A DNA stretch of 64,000 nucleotides from NCBI RefSeq assembly GCF_024158605.1, contig NZ_JAMZGM010000012.1:1-64000 (forward strand). Reading direction: 5' to 3'. Positions 1 through 9,297 of this stretch are shown in pieces. The stretch's first letter is position 1; the number at the start of each line of letters is the position of its first letter. The stretch comes from Sebaldella sp. S0638. GTDB lineage: Bacteria > Fusobacteriota > Fusobacteriia > Fusobacteriales > Leptotrichiaceae. The notes under the pieces were generated by a model. It searched no databases and was not told the DNA's origin. It saw only the letters and a program-made list of their open reading frames with translations. The position numbers and the translations under genes were made by a program.

Positions 1-81
1 TTATTACATAAAGTAACAAAGATTTTAAGTAGTTAATTTAGCTTTTTTAACTACAAACATATTATACAAGGAGGTAAAGCA

Positions 82-831
82 ATGAAAATAATTATAAATG
101 CTGATGATTTCGGATATTCTAAGGGGATAAACTATGGTATTTTTGAAGCACATAAAAACGGAGTGCTGACTTCCACAACCCTGATGACAGGAATGCCCGG
201 CGCAGAACATGCCGCTGCAATGATGAAAGAAATTCCTAAAATGGGTGTGGGTCTTCACCTGAATACAGCTTTGGGGAAACCGGGGAATTTCAAGAGAAAA
301 ACACTCACAGATGAAAACGGCTTTTTTATAAAACCTGATAAAGTATTGGAACTGGGGATAGACTATAATGAAGATGAACTTTATGATGAGCTGAAAGAGC
401 AGTTTCTGAGATTTATGGAGCTTACAAAGCAGAAACCTACTCATCTGGATTCCCACCTGTTCAGCAGCGACAAGCTGGAAAAAGTGAAGAAAATCGCGCT
501 GATTCTTGCTGATGAGTATAGAATTCCTTTGAGAAACCATGAGACAGGATATTACGAGAAAGTAAGATTCATTAATCACAGAGATTTTGGAGGAATTCCG
601 GGGCTTGAATATGTGGCAGAAAACTTTGATGAGATAATAAAAAATAAATATGTGGAGATCATGACTCATCCGGGATATGCGGATACTTATGTTATGAGAA
701 ATTCTTCATATAATATGATGAGAGCAGAGGAACTGGACTTTCTCACAGGAGACAGAATGAAAGAACTGGTAGAAAGAAATAAAGCGGAGTTAGTTAATTA
801 TGCAGATATAATAAATGAAATAAAAAAGTAA
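82..831 (+). CDS. YdjC/ChbG-family carbohydrate deacetylase
   Basis: 249 residues, the usual length for the YdjC/ChbG family, whose members remove N-acetyl groups from chitooligosaccharides and related sugars. The metal-binding motifs are visible: NADDFG with D8-D9 near the N-terminus, GVGLHLN with H59, THLDSH with H121, D123 and H125, and a late MTHPGY. There is no signal peptide, so it is cytoplasmic. A strong AAGGAGG site precedes the ATG. It is followed by its own terminator, so it is either a single gene or the last gene of an operon that starts left of the window. The family is clear; the substrate is not fixed by context. Confidence 0.9.
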   Translation: MKIIINADDFGYSKGINYGIFEAHKNGVLTSTTLMTGMPGAEHAAAMMKEIPKMGVGLHLNTALGKPGNFKRKTLTDENGFFIKPDKVLELGIDYNEDELYDELKEQFLRFMELTKQKPTHLDSHLFSSDKLEKVKKIALILADEYRIPLRNHETGYYEKVRFINHRDFGGIPGLEYVAENFDEIIKNKYVEIMTHPGYADTYVMRNSSYNMMRAEELDFLTGDRMKELVERNKAELVNYADIINEIKK

Positions 832-874
832 ATTTTGGGTAAAGTATATGAAGAATTTAAAATAAAAAAATAAT

Positions 875-945
875 AAGGCCGGAGAGGTTTGTTAATAATA
901 ATGAGTTATAGAATAATTATTGACAGGATTCTTCCGGTCTTTTTT
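875..945 (+). terminator. Rho-independent terminator after the YdjC gene
   Basis: AAGGCCGGAGA (875-885) pairs with the CTTCCGGTCTT arm (931-941) with G-U wobbles, and a T-run follows. The loop is long and holds a second A/T inverted repeat. The rest of 832-1134 is A/T-rich with no gene that I can support. Confidence 0.75.
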
Positions 946-1134
946 AGTGAACAGATGTTTTTATTGTATTATTATCGGATTCACGAAAAAGCCGTAGATG
1001 AGAATATATAATATATATATTTGTAAAACAATCAATTTCTGCTATGTTGGGAATTTTCAGCTAAATTGGTGTTGAAAAAAAGCTAAAAATAATTTAGACT
1101 TTAATATGTAAATAAAAAAAATTGGAGGGAAAAC

Positions 1135-2208
1135 GTGAATTTATATTTAAGTAATAACAGTGGTATTTTGGAAGTAGTTACCGGCAGTATGTTTTCAGGT
1201 AAAAGTGAAGAATTAATAAGAAGACTGAGAAGGGCAAAGTATGCAAAACAAAAGACAGCTGTGTTTAAACCTGCTATAGATAAGAGATATGAAGGTGACG
1301 ATGTAAATATAGTTTCACACAGCCAGAACAGAATAGAAGCAATACTCGCAGAAAATGTAAGTGTAATGGAGGAATATCTGGAAAATAATCCTGATATTCA
1401 GGTAATAGGAATAGATGAAGCACAGTTTTTCGGAGAAGATGTAGTAGGATTTTGTGAAAAATGTGTGAAACTCGGGAAAAGAGTGGTTGTCGCAGGTCTT
1501 GACATGAATTTTCGAGGTGAGCCTTATGAGCCTATGCCGAGATTAATGGCAACAGCGGATTACGTGGATAAATTTCATGCAATATGCACAGTATGCGGGA
1601 ATCCTGCTTATGTAACACAAAGAATTATTAACGGCGAACCGGCTTATTATGATGATCCTGTGCTTTTCGTAGGAACAACGGAAAGTTATGAGGCCAGATG
1701 CAGAAGACACCATATAGTGAAATACAGAGACAAAAAGGAAGCAAAAATATACTTTGTAGTGGGAACAGATGTAAATGTAGGAAAAGAGCATGCAGAAAAC
1801 GAATATATTTTTGAAAATAATGACAGAGAATCAACAAAGATAATAAAAATCAATAATGTGGAAGATGTACTTGACCTTGCACAGCTTAGAAAAGATATAA
1901 AAGATGCTACACAGAGTCATGATGTAATTGTCATAAGGGTAATAGGCGGAATTCTTTATCCTTTGAAAGAGGAATATAACCTTCTGAATCTTATGATAGA
2001 ATACAGAAAAGAGTCAGAGGTAGTGGTAGTAGCTGAAAACCGTGAAGGAATACTGAATCATGTTTATCTCACAATAGATGTACTTCACAGAAATAATATC
2101 AATGTAAAAGAAGTAATATACATAAATAAAAATAAAGAAAATGCAGAGGAAGCGGCGAATATTTCAAGAGTATCGCAAAGGCTGAAAATACCTTTCAGAT
2201 ATCTGTAG
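1135..2208 (+). CDS. tdk: Thymidine kinase with C-terminal BioD-like domain
   Basis: Residues 1-200 are a type II thymidine kinase, which phosphorylates thymidine with ATP in the salvage pathway: Walker A GSMFSGKS (17-24), IDEAQFF (D94, E95), and zinc ligands C151/C154 and C189/H192. Family members usually stop near residue 190-200. Here about 155 more residues follow. They read like a shrunken dethiobiotin synthetase/AAA_26 domain: [11 protein letters not shown] (207-217) resembles the BioD P-loop, [17 protein letters not shown] (271-287) resembles the BioD GG-x-P-L segment, and [22 protein letters not shown] (297-318) resembles its nucleotide-base region. The P-loop lacks the final Thr/Ser (GKE), so this domain may not bind ATP. 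The start is GTG with a GGAGGG site. The tdk identity is firm; the role of the tail is unknown. Confidence 0.93.
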   Translation: MNLYLSNNSGILEVVTGSMFSGKSEELIRRLRRAKYAKQKTAVFKPAIDKRYEGDDVNIVSHSQNRIEAILAENVSVMEEYLENNPDIQVIGIDEAQFFGEDVVGFCEKCVKLGKRVVVAGLDMNFRGEPYEPMPRLMATADYVDKFHAICTVCGNPAYVTQRIINGEPAYYDDPVLFVGTTESYEARCRRHHIVKYRDKKEAKIYFVVGTDVNVGKEHAENEYIFENNDRESTKIIKINNVEDVLDLAQLRKDIKDATQSHDVIVIRVIGGILYPLKEEYNLLNLMIEYRKESEVVVVAENREGILNHVYLTIDVLHRNNINVKEVIYINKNKENAEEAANISRVSQRLKIPFRYL

Positions 2209-2224
2209 CAGAAAAGAGAAAAAT

Positions 2225-3139
2225 ATGAAAAATACCAACAGCAGAAAAAGACTGAAAATAAGAGAGTTAATTTATCTGATTTTGGGATTCTGTGTTTTTA
2301 CAGTAATTCTTACGGTAAGTATGAAAAATATTTACTGGTTTACAGCATATATATTGTTATGTGTTTCTTTTGTTATTTATGGTGTATATGAAAACAGCAC
2401 CATTCATACAAAGGATTTGGTAATAGAATCTGATAAGATTCCTTTAGGTTTTGAGAATATGAAAATTATATTTTTTGCTGATATTCAGATGGATTATTTT
2501 TATACAAAAAACAGAAAGAAAATAAGAAAAATAGTAAATTTCATTAATAAGGAAAAACCGGATATAATTTTGTTCGGCGGTGATTATATTAATAAAGCAC
2601 GCGGGACAGAGACAGTATTTGAAGAGCTGGGATTTTTGAAAGCCGGTAAGGGTATTTATACGGTTTATGGTAATCACGATTATTATGATTACAAAAAAAT
2701 AACTTCCAGACTAAAAGAACAGGGAATAAATATATTGAAAAACAACAGTGCGGAAATAAAAACAGAGAATGGAAGCATTGTCATAGCTGGGATAGATGAT
2801 TATCTGAGAGGAACTCCCGATATAGAAAAGGCATTGGGCGGCTCCGGCGATATGTTCACGATTTTACTCTGCCATAATCCTGACTATTTTGAAATAATGC
2901 CGGAAGAGGCAAAGGAGAAAACGGATATAATCCTGTCCGGGCATACACACGGAGGACAGCTGAATTTATTTGGTTTTGCACCTTTTGTTCCTTCAAGATA
3001 TGGAAGTAAGTATAGATACGGAATGAAAGAAACAAAAAACAGCAAAATATATATCACTTCAGGTCTTGGAGGGGTTGTTTTTCCTATGAGATTCATGGCA
3101 AGGCCTGAGATAGTGAATCTGGTACTGAAGAAAAAATAA
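2225..3139 (+). CDS. Membrane-anchored calcineurin-like metallophosphoesterase
   Basis: 304 residues. Two hydrophobic segments (about 14-33 and 36-53) anchor the protein, and a metallophosphoesterase domain follows with GGDY, YGNHDYY, LLCHNPD and SGHTHGGQ motifs in order, as in the YkuE/YaeI group. The first metal motif reads ADIQ where D-x-H is usual, so one ligand position carries Gln. It begins 16 bases after tdk and is probably cotranscribed with it. Relatives act on phosphoesters such as lipid A precursors or other membrane-associated substrates; the substrate here is unknown. Confidence 0.85.
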   Translation: MKNTNSRKRLKIRELIYLILGFCVFTVILTVSMKNIYWFTAYILLCVSFVIYGVYENSTIHTKDLVIESDKIPLGFENMKIIFFADIQMDYFYTKNRKKIRKIVNFINKEKPDIILFGGDYINKARGTETVFEELGFLKAGKGIYTVYGNHDYYDYKKITSRLKEQGINILKNNSAEIKTENGSIVIAGIDDYLRGTPDIEKALGGSGDMFTILLCHNPDYFEIMPEEAKEKTDIILSGHTHGGQLNLFGFAPFVPSRYGSKYRYGMKETKNSKIYITSGLGGVVFPMRFMARPEIVNLVLKKK

Positions 3140-3220
3140 TACAGAGAATATTGTTATATTTTATTTGGTGGTTTGTTCGTTTTTTAGCAGTAAGATAAAG
3201 TGAATTTATAAAATAAAAAA

Positions 3221-3254
3221 AACAGCAGTGGATTTTTATCATTGCTGTTTTTTT
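3221..3254. terminator. Bidirectional terminator between convergent genes
   Basis: AACAGCAGTG (3221-3230) pairs with CATTGCTGTT (3240-3249), with A-runs to the left and T-runs to the right. It lies between the phosphoesterase gene and the convergent cysK and can serve both. Confidence 0.85.
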
Positions 3255-3266
3255 CATCAGAACGGA

Positions 3267-4181
3267 TTATTTATAAACATCCGTTGAAAGATATTTTTCT
3301 CCGTTATCAGGAGAGAGAGCAAGTACTTTTTTTCCTTTGCCGAGCCTTTTGGCTGTTTCATATGCAGCGGCAATGGCTGCTCCGGAAGAAATTCCCAAAA
3401 ACAATGCATTTTGTCTGGAAATAACACGGCAGAATTCAAAGGCTTTATCATTTGAAATTCTGATAATTTCATCAATAACTGATAAGTCCAGAATTTTCGG
3501 AATAAAACCGGCACCGATTCCCTGAAGTTTATGCTTTCCCGGTCTTTCTCCCGAAAGAACAGCAGAGTCAACAGGCTCTACAGCAATAACCTTTATATCA
3601 GGGTTAAACTCCTTAAGTTTTTTTCCTGTTCCGGTAATTGTTCCGCCGGTTCCCACACCTGCCACAAAGGCATCCAAATCGGGCAAATCTCTGATAATTT
3701 CTTCTCCTGTAGTCTCGTAATGCTTTTCAGGATTTGCCGGGTTTTCAAATTGCTGCGGCATAAAATAATCAGGGTTATCCCTTAGAAGCTCTTCGGCCTT
3801 TTCAATAGCGCCTTTCATTCCTTTGTTTCCGTCTGTAAGAATAATTTCGGCACCATATGCGGCGATTATGCTTCTGCGTTCCACACTCATGGTATCAGGC
3901 ATAATAATAATAATCTTATATCCCTTTAGTGACGAGATAAGTGCTAGAGAAATACCCGTATTACCACTTGTGGGTTCTACAATAGTTCCGCCCGGTCTGA
4001 GTCTGCCGGCCTTTTCAGCAGCTTCGATCATCCCAAGTGCGGCTCTGTCTTTTACACTGTTTCCTAAATTAAAACTTTCAAGTTTAACATAAATATCAGC
4101 AATATTTTCATCATTAAAAATATTGTTTAACTTGATAATTGGCGTGTTACCAACTAGATCAAGCAGGTTTTCATAAACCAT
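3267..4181 (-). CDS. cysK: Cysteine synthase (O-acetylserine sulfhydrylase)
   Basis: 304 residues, normal for CysK. It joins O-acetylserine and sulfide to give cysteine, using PLP. Visible motifs are the PLP lysine in NSVKDRAA (K44), the substrate loop PTSGNTG, the phosphate-cup glycines in GVGTGGTITGTG, and SSGAA near the C-terminus. CysK is the better call than cystathionine beta-synthase because there is no CBS or heme region. An AGGAGG site precedes the ATG. It stands alone on the minus strand with its own promoter and a small palindrome in the leader, which suggests control by sulfur status. Confidence 0.93.
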   Translation of the reverse strand: MVYENLLDLVGNTPIIKLNNIFNDENIADIYVKLESFNLGNSVKDRAALGMIEAAEKAGRLRPGGTIVEPTSGNTGISLALISSLKGYKIIIIMPDTMSVERRSIIAAYGAEIILTDGNKGMKGAIEKAEELLRDNPDYFMPQQFENPANPEKHYETTGEEIIRDLPDLDAFVAGVGTGGTITGTGKKLKEFNPDIKVIAVEPVDSAVLSGERPGKHKLQGIGAGFIPKILDLSVIDEIIRISNDKAFEFCRVISRQNALFLGISSGAAIAAAYETAKRLGKGKKVLALSPDNGEKYLSTDVYK

Positions 4182-4752
4182 AAATACCTCCTGAAAAATT
4201 GTACTGGCAAATGTGTATTAAAATAATACAGTTTTTACTTTATTCATGAGACTCAGTTTATTATACAATAATTAGAATGAAAAGCAAGTCTTTTTTATTA
4301 GTAAAATTTAATTTTAAATCTAAAGAGTTTCATTTGAAATTTTTTATATACTCTTATTTAACAGAAGGGTTATTTCATATGAAGATAGTTTTTTCAGTTA
4401 AGTAAATGCTTATTTTAGGGATGTGATATTGTTTAATGCAGCAGTATATAGTATAATTACATTTAGAAATAAAATATAAGTAAAATAAACTTCACTGAAG
4501 AAATGATTTTTATATTTAAAATATTGGAGAAAATAATAGAAAATACAGGGGAAAATAATATATGATAAAAAGTATAATATATTATTTAATTAATAGAATG
4601 AGTGATTCTGGATGTTATAAATTTTATAGATAACAAATGGGTTTTTATATGGGTTATTTTATGGATTTATTCAAAAAGTTACGACTTTAGAATAAAAATA
4701 TGATATATAAGTAAATGTTTTAAAAATAACAAAAATTTTAAAAGGAGAAATA
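4182..4752. promoter_or_regulatory. cysK leader and A/T-rich intergenic region
   Basis: On the minus strand a TATAAT box (4260-4265) lies 16 bases downstream of TTGCTT (4282-4287) and drives cysK. Between it and the gene is a perfect inverted repeat, TGTATT-aaaat-AATACA (4214-4230), a candidate repressor site. The rest of the interval up to the VIT gene is A/T-rich; I see no gene or RNA in it. Confidence 0.5.
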
Positions 4753-5898
4753 ATGAGGAAAATATTTTTTATGTGTATTCTGATATTTGGAATAATATCA
4801 GCCAATGAAACCTCAGAAAGAATAAGAGAACAGGCACCTGAGGTAAGGGCAGCAGTTTTGAAGGCAAACGGCGAGAAACAAGTAGTTTTGGACAGTATGA
4901 AAATAAGTGCCGAAATCAAAGACAATATTTCTACAACAACTTATGAGCTTACTTTTTATAATCCAAATAACAGAATATTAGAAGGAGAGTTTGAATTCCC
5001 GCTTTTAAACGGTCAGACAGTAGTCGGCTATGCTCTTGATATAAACGGAAAGATGCGGGACGGAGTTGTAGTGGAAAAAGAAAAGGCAAGACAAACTTTT
5101 GAAGCAATAGAGAGACAAAATATTGATCCCGGAATTTTGGAAAAAACAAAAGGAAATAATTATAAAACAAGAATTTATCCTATACCTGCCAACGGATACA
5201 GAAAAATAAAAATAACATATGAGGAAATTCTCTCAGGGGAGAATGACCGTGTGGCTTATTATCTGCCTTTGAATTATAATAATCAGGTGAGGGATTTTTC
5301 ACTGGAAATAAAAGTACCGGGACAGGAAATAAAACCTGAATTTATATCAAAAATTTCCGGTATGGATTTTGACAATTCAAAAACAGGATATTATACAGAA
5401 ATAAATAAAAAAGATTTTGTACCGAATCAAAGTATAAAATTCAACATAAAATCAGATAAGAAAGAAAAAGTGTATACAGAAACAAAGGGGAAGGAAACAT
5501 ATTTTCTGAGTTCTTTTTCAGTAAATCCGGGTCAGAAAGAGAGAAAGAAGAGTAAGAAAATCACACTGGTATGGGATACTTCAAATTTAGGAAATAACAG
5601 AAATATCAGTGAAGAAATGAAGTTTCTTGATCTGTATTTTAAGTATTTGGATAATGTGGATGTAACTTTAGTAACATTTGGGAACAGAGTATCAAAACCG
5701 GAATCATATAAAGTAAGTCTGGGTGAGTGGGGCAAATTAAAGAACAAGCTGGAAGGGCTTCATTATGACGGAGAGACAAGATTTCAAAATCTGGATTTCA
5801 AAAAGTATAAGAGTGATGAGATAATTTTTGTAACTGACGGATTGCTGAGTTATGGAAAAGCCTGGGAAGAAACCTGTGGTAACTGTGAATTCAAGTAA
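4753..5898 (+). CDS. VIT/vWA domain protein, N-terminal part (frameshifted)
   Basis: 381 residues ending at a premature TAG/TAA region. Residues 1-18 are a signal peptide. A vault/inter-alpha-trypsin (VIT) domain follows at about 25-155, with the typical 'NPN...EGEFEFPL' and 'IYPIPANGYRKIKITYEE' stretches. A von Willebrand A domain starts near 265 (VWDTSN, then FVTDG). The MIDAS motif reads DTSNL rather than D-x-S-x-S. The frame breaks inside the vWA domain. Skipping one base in the AAAA run at 5856-5859 restores ...LSYGKPGKKPVVTVNSS... and joins the protein to the next reading frame, giving one exported product of about 960 residues. It may be a real frameshift mutation or a sequence error. 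Confidence 0.8.
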   Translation: MRKIFFMCILIFGIISANETSERIREQAPEVRAAVLKANGEKQVVLDSMKISAEIKDNISTTTYELTFYNPNNRILEGEFEFPLLNGQTVVGYALDINGKMRDGVVVEKEKARQTFEAIERQNIDPGILEKTKGNNYKTRIYPIPANGYRKIKITYEEILSGENDRVAYYLPLNYNNQVRDFSLEIKVPGQEIKPEFISKISGMDFDNSKTGYYTEINKKDFVPNQSIKFNIKSDKKEKVYTETKGKETYFLSSFSVNPGQKERKKSKKITLVWDTSNLGNNRNISEEMKFLDLYFKYLDNVDVTLVTFGNRVSKPESYKVSLGEWGKLKNKLEGLHYDGETRFQNLDFKKYKSDEIIFVTDGLLSYGKAWEETCGNCEFK

Positions 5899-7636
5899 AG
5901 CGGCAGATGAAAATTATCTTAGAGCGGCAGCACTTCAAACAAGCGGGAAATATATCGACTTAAATACCGGGAATGCAGAAAAAGCTGTCGAAAATATGAA
6001 AAGTGAAAATTACAGATTAATATCATATAATTATAATAAAAATGACATAGCAGAAGTTTATCCTCCTGTATGGGAAGGGAATTCTGAAGATTTTTCTTTT
6101 GCGGGAAAAATAAAAAAAGAAAAAGCAGAAATTACGGTAAATTTTGGATACGGGGATGTAATTACCGAAACAAGAAAAGTTTTTATAAACAGTATTGAGG
6201 AAAGTGCCGGGATCAGCAGACTGTGGGCTGGCAAGAAAATTGGTGAACTGAATAAGGATTATGAAAATAACAGAAGTGAGATAGTAAAAACAGCAAAAGA
6301 ATACGGGATTGTAACTAACGATACTACTCTGATAGTTTTGGACAGGATAAATGACTATGTAAGATATGAAATTGTTCCGCCTGTGGAATTACAGGAAGAA
6401 TATTTTAGATTAAGCGAAAAGGGGAAGAAAGAAAAAGCAGATGAGAAAAAATCAGCTTTGGGTGAAAGTGTGAAAATACTCGGAGAGATAAAGAAGTGGT
6501 ATAAGAAGGATTTTCAGATTAAACCAGATGAAGAAAAAGTTAGTAAGAGTGTAAGAAATTCGGAGCTAATTACTTCAGGTATAGGAAGTAGTTCATATAC
6601 TGAGAGAGAAAATAGAGGGACGCTCAATGTGGGAATATCAAGCGAGGGTGTTTCATTTGGAATAGAGTCACTTGGTAACATAACCATTGATGGAAAAAAT
6701 GCCGGAATAAACTACAAAACCAAAGCGAACAGTACAATAAAAGTAAAAGCATGGTCACCGGATGAAGTGTATCTGAAAGAACTGGAAAATACACCTAAAA
6801 ATGAGATGATGGAAAAATATTTTGAATTAAAAAAAGAATATTCAGATCAGCCGTCTTTTTATATAGATGTAGCAGATTATCTGCTGAAAAACGAAATGCC
6901 GGATGAAGCATTGCAGGTATTGTCGAATGTTTCAGAAATGAAACTGGAAAGTCCGGAATTATTGAAAGCATATGGCTATAAACTGCTTGAGCTGAATAAA
7001 CCTGCTGAAACAGTGGAAGTATTTAAGGAACTGGTAAAGATAAAAGGAGAAGACCCGCAGTCATACAGGGATCTGGCTATGGCTTATGAGAGAAACGGCG
7101 ATTATCAGGAAGCCCTTAATACATACTATATAGTTTTGAGCAGAAACTGGGATGGAAGATTCACACAGGTAAAAGATGTAGTATTAAAAGAGATGAACAG
7201 ACTGATAGTAATGCATCCGAAACTGAATGTTTCAGATATTGACAGAAGACTTATTTATCCTATGCCTTTAGATATAAGGGTAACGCTGGAATGGACTGCT
7301 GATAATTCTGATGTAGACCTACATTTCATTGATCCTTTTGGAGAAATAGGATATTACGGGAGAAGACTGACAAGAATAGGGAGCAGACTTTCAGGAGATA
7401 TAACACAGGGATTTGGACCGGAGGAATTTGCTTTAAAGAAGGCAGCAGACGGAACATATATAGTAAAAGTCAAGTATTTCGGAGACAGCAGACAAAATCT
7501 TGCGGGACCGATAACATTGAGAGTGGTAATGTATACTAATTACGGTACAAAAAAAGAAAAATCAGAAGAAATTATGGTAAGGGTAAAAAGTAAAAAAGAA
7601 ATGCTTGAAATAGGAGAATTATTATTCCAAAAATAA
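5852..7636 (+). CDS. VIT/vWA protein, C-terminal part: TPR and DUF2135-like
   Basis: This is the +1-frame continuation of the preceding gene; its first ATG (5852) is inside the overlap and has no ribosome binding site. It starts with the end of the vWA domain (PVVTVNSSKAADENYLR...GGKY-like), then a charged linker. TPR-like helices follow at about 345-430 (YSDQPSFYIDVADYLL, YRDLAMAYERNGDYQEAL). A C-terminal domain resembles DUF2135/YfaP (about 470-580: VTLEWTADNSDVDLHFIDPFG). The VIT-vWA-TPR-DUF2135 order is known in bacterial surface proteins of unknown function. I treat it as one broken or mis-sequenced gene together with 4753-5898. Confidence 0.75.
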   Translation: MEKPGKKPVVTVNSSKAADENYLRAAALQTSGKYIDLNTGNAEKAVENMKSENYRLISYNYNKNDIAEVYPPVWEGNSEDFSFAGKIKKEKAEITVNFGYGDVITETRKVFINSIEESAGISRLWAGKKIGELNKDYENNRSEIVKTAKEYGIVTNDTTLIVLDRINDYVRYEIVPPVELQEEYFRLSEKGKKEKADEKKSALGESVKILGEIKKWYKKDFQIKPDEEKVSKSVRNSELITSGIGSSSYTERENRGTLNVGISSEGVSFGIESLGNITIDGKNAGINYKTKANSTIKVKAWSPDEVYLKELENTPKNEMMEKYFELKKEYSDQPSFYIDVADYLLKNEMPDEALQVLSNVSEMKLESPELLKAYGYKLLELNKPAETVEVFKELVKIKGEDPQSYRDLAMAYERNGDYQEALNTYYIVLSRNWDGRFTQVKDVVLKEMNRLIVMHPKLNVSDIDRRLIYPMPLDIRVTLEWTADNSDVDLHFIDPFGEIGYYGRRLTRIGSRLSGDITQGFGPEEFALKKAADGTYIVKVKYFGDSRQNLAGPITLRVVMYTNYGTKKEKSEEIMVRVKSKKEMLEIGELLFQK

Positions 7637-7637
7637 G

Positions 7638-7685
7638 AAAAGTAAGAGAGTGATCTGAAAAATCAGAGATACTCTCTTTTCTTTT
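7638..7685 (+). terminator. Terminator after the VIT/vWA gene
   Basis: AGAGAGT (7645-7651) pairs with ACTCTCT (7671-7677), with an inner TCTGA/TCAGA stem and a following T-run. Confidence 0.8.
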
Positions 7686-7799
7686 AGGCAACATTTTTAT
7701 TTGCGGGAGTATAAAATTAAGGAATATTTTTTTAATAAAACTTTCAATGTATGATATAATAAATACATGAAATAAAAAAGTGGTTTAAGGAGAGAAAAA

Positions 7800-8456
7800 A
7801 TGAGTTTTAAAATGGCGATATTCGATTTAGACGGAACACTGGTGGATTCCCTTGAAGCAATATCAAAGCTTGCTAATCTGGCTTTTGAAGAAATGGGAAT
7901 GGATACATATTCTTTGGAAATGAGCAGAACACTCATAGGACACGGTGTGGCAGGTATTGCTGATAAAGCTCTGCCAGAGGGAAGCAGCCCCGAATTGAAG
8001 GAAAAACTGGTAGCAACAATCAGAAAATATTATGAAAAATACTGGGATTATAATCTTCGTTTATACGACGGAATCCCGGAATTACTTGACAGACTAACTG
8101 AAAAAGGAATACTTTTAGCTATAAATACCAATAAAGACCAGAGATTCGCAGATGAAACTGTGGAGAAAACTTTGAAGAAATGGAATTTTACGAATATAAC
8201 CGGAGCTGTGGATGGTAAACCAAGAAAGCCGCAACCGAATGGAATTGAAGAAATTCTTCGCGAACACGATATAGAAAAAAGTGAAGCCCTTTATATAGGT
8301 GATATGAGAGTAGATGTGGAAACAGCTGAAAATGCAGGAGTATACGGCGTATTTTGCGAATGGGGATTTGGGAACAGCGAGACACTTGACCTGATTCCTG
8401 ATCTTATTGTAAAAAAGCCTGAGGAGATATTGGGAATACTGGAAACACAGGAGTAA
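7800..8456 (+). CDS. HAD-family hydrolase, phosphoglycolate phosphatase-like
   Basis: 218 residues. HAD motif I is FDLDGTLVDS (D9, D11), motif II is the INTNK segment, motif III is KPRKPQPNG, and motif IV is IGDMRVDVETAENAG. The cap insertion after motif I is of the helical Gph/PGP type. It dephosphorylates a small phosphorylated metabolite; phosphoglycolate is the default family guess. It is the first gene of a ten-gene operon running to 13904. A TATAAT box (7755-7760) lies upstream, but its -35 is weak. The next gene starts two bases after its stop. Confidence 0.88.
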   Translation: MSFKMAIFDLDGTLVDSLEAISKLANLAFEEMGMDTYSLEMSRTLIGHGVAGIADKALPEGSSPELKEKLVATIRKYYEKYWDYNLRLYDGIPELLDRLTEKGILLAINTNKDQRFADETVEKTLKKWNFTNITGAVDGKPRKPQPNGIEEILREHDIEKSEALYIGDMRVDVETAENAGVYGVFCEWGFGNSETLDLIPDLIVKKPEEILGILETQE

Positions 8457-8458
8457 AT

Positions 8459-9289
8459 ATGGAAATCAGAGATTTAGAAAAAACAGGATATTTCGGCTAT
8501 TTATTTTTTATAAAATATGACGGGACAAAATTCGATTCTTTTGATGAAAATAAGGATATGAGAAGTGTAAAAGGAGAGTTTAAGAAACTCCTCTCAGAAA
8601 ATAATATTTCTTATTACAAAGGAGTACAGCAGGCCGGGAGAACAGATAAAGACGTAAGCGCAAAAGAAAATATACTTTATATTAATACAAAACAGGAATT
8701 GAATTTATCAAAATTTGAAAATAATTCAGATACTATCGAAATTTTTGATATAAAAAAAACTCTTCCCTATCTGGAGCTGCCGAAGCTTATAGAAAAAAGG
8801 CATTACATATACAGATATCCAGCAGATAAAATAAAAAATAATATTTCAGAGATTAACAAAAGATGTACAGAACTTAGCGGGAAACATGATGTCAGCGGCT
8901 TTACCACAAAAAAAGGTAAAGAACTAAAAGAAAAAGTAAGAGAACTCACAGTATATTATGAAAATGAGGAACTTCACTTTTTGGGAAGCTCGTTTATGCC
9001 GCAGCAGGTGAGAATCATGAGCGGATATATACTTAATAATAAAAAACAGCCCCTTGAAGGCAAGTATCTGACATTGGAAAAAATGATATTTTCACAGGAA
9101 CTTGAAGATATGATAATTCATAAAGATAATGTGATTAATGAAATAAATGTAGAAAAAATTGAAAGAAACAAAGAATTTATATTTTTCTATGTGAAAAAAT
9201 CCAAAAAGGGTGAGGTCATAGGCAATAAAGGTAAAAATATAAAAAAACTCAGAGAAAAATATGGTAAAATAATCATAAAAGAACTATAG
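8459..9289 (+). CDS. TruA-like tRNA pseudouridine synthase with KH-type tail
   Basis: 276 residues. The pseudouridine synthase signature is present: QAGRTDKDVSA with the expected catalytic Asp at D63, RHYIYRY (114-120), GKHDVSGFT (141-149) and SSFMPQQVRIMSGYIL (177-192). These match the TruA order, although the classic RTD-A-G-V-H is replaced by RTD-K-D-V-S. The last 40 residues add a beta strand, VIGNKGKNIKKLREKYG with a G-x-x-G loop at 255-258, and a closing strand, which is the layout of a KH RNA-binding motif. TruA does not normally carry this. It probably modifies tRNA or another structured RNA. It is tightly linked to its neighbours (gaps of 2 and 8 bases). Confidence 0.82.
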   Translation: MEIRDLEKTGYFGYLFFIKYDGTKFDSFDENKDMRSVKGEFKKLLSENNISYYKGVQQAGRTDKDVSAKENILYINTKQELNLSKFENNSDTIEIFDIKKTLPYLELPKLIEKRHYIYRYPADKIKNNISEINKRCTELSGKHDVSGFTTKKGKELKEKVRELTVYYENEELHFLGSSFMPQQVRIMSGYILNNKKQPLEGKYLTLEKMIFSQELEDMIIHKDNVINEINVEKIERNKEFIFFYVKKSKKGEVIGNKGKNIKKLREKYGKIIIKEL

Positions 9290-9297
9290 GAGAGAGT

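Noticed and set aside
25-669. 214-codon frame opposite the YdjC gene
   Set aside because: Antisense shadow of a well-supported gene; composition is Phe/Cys/Ser-rich as expected from a reversed A/T-rich gene.
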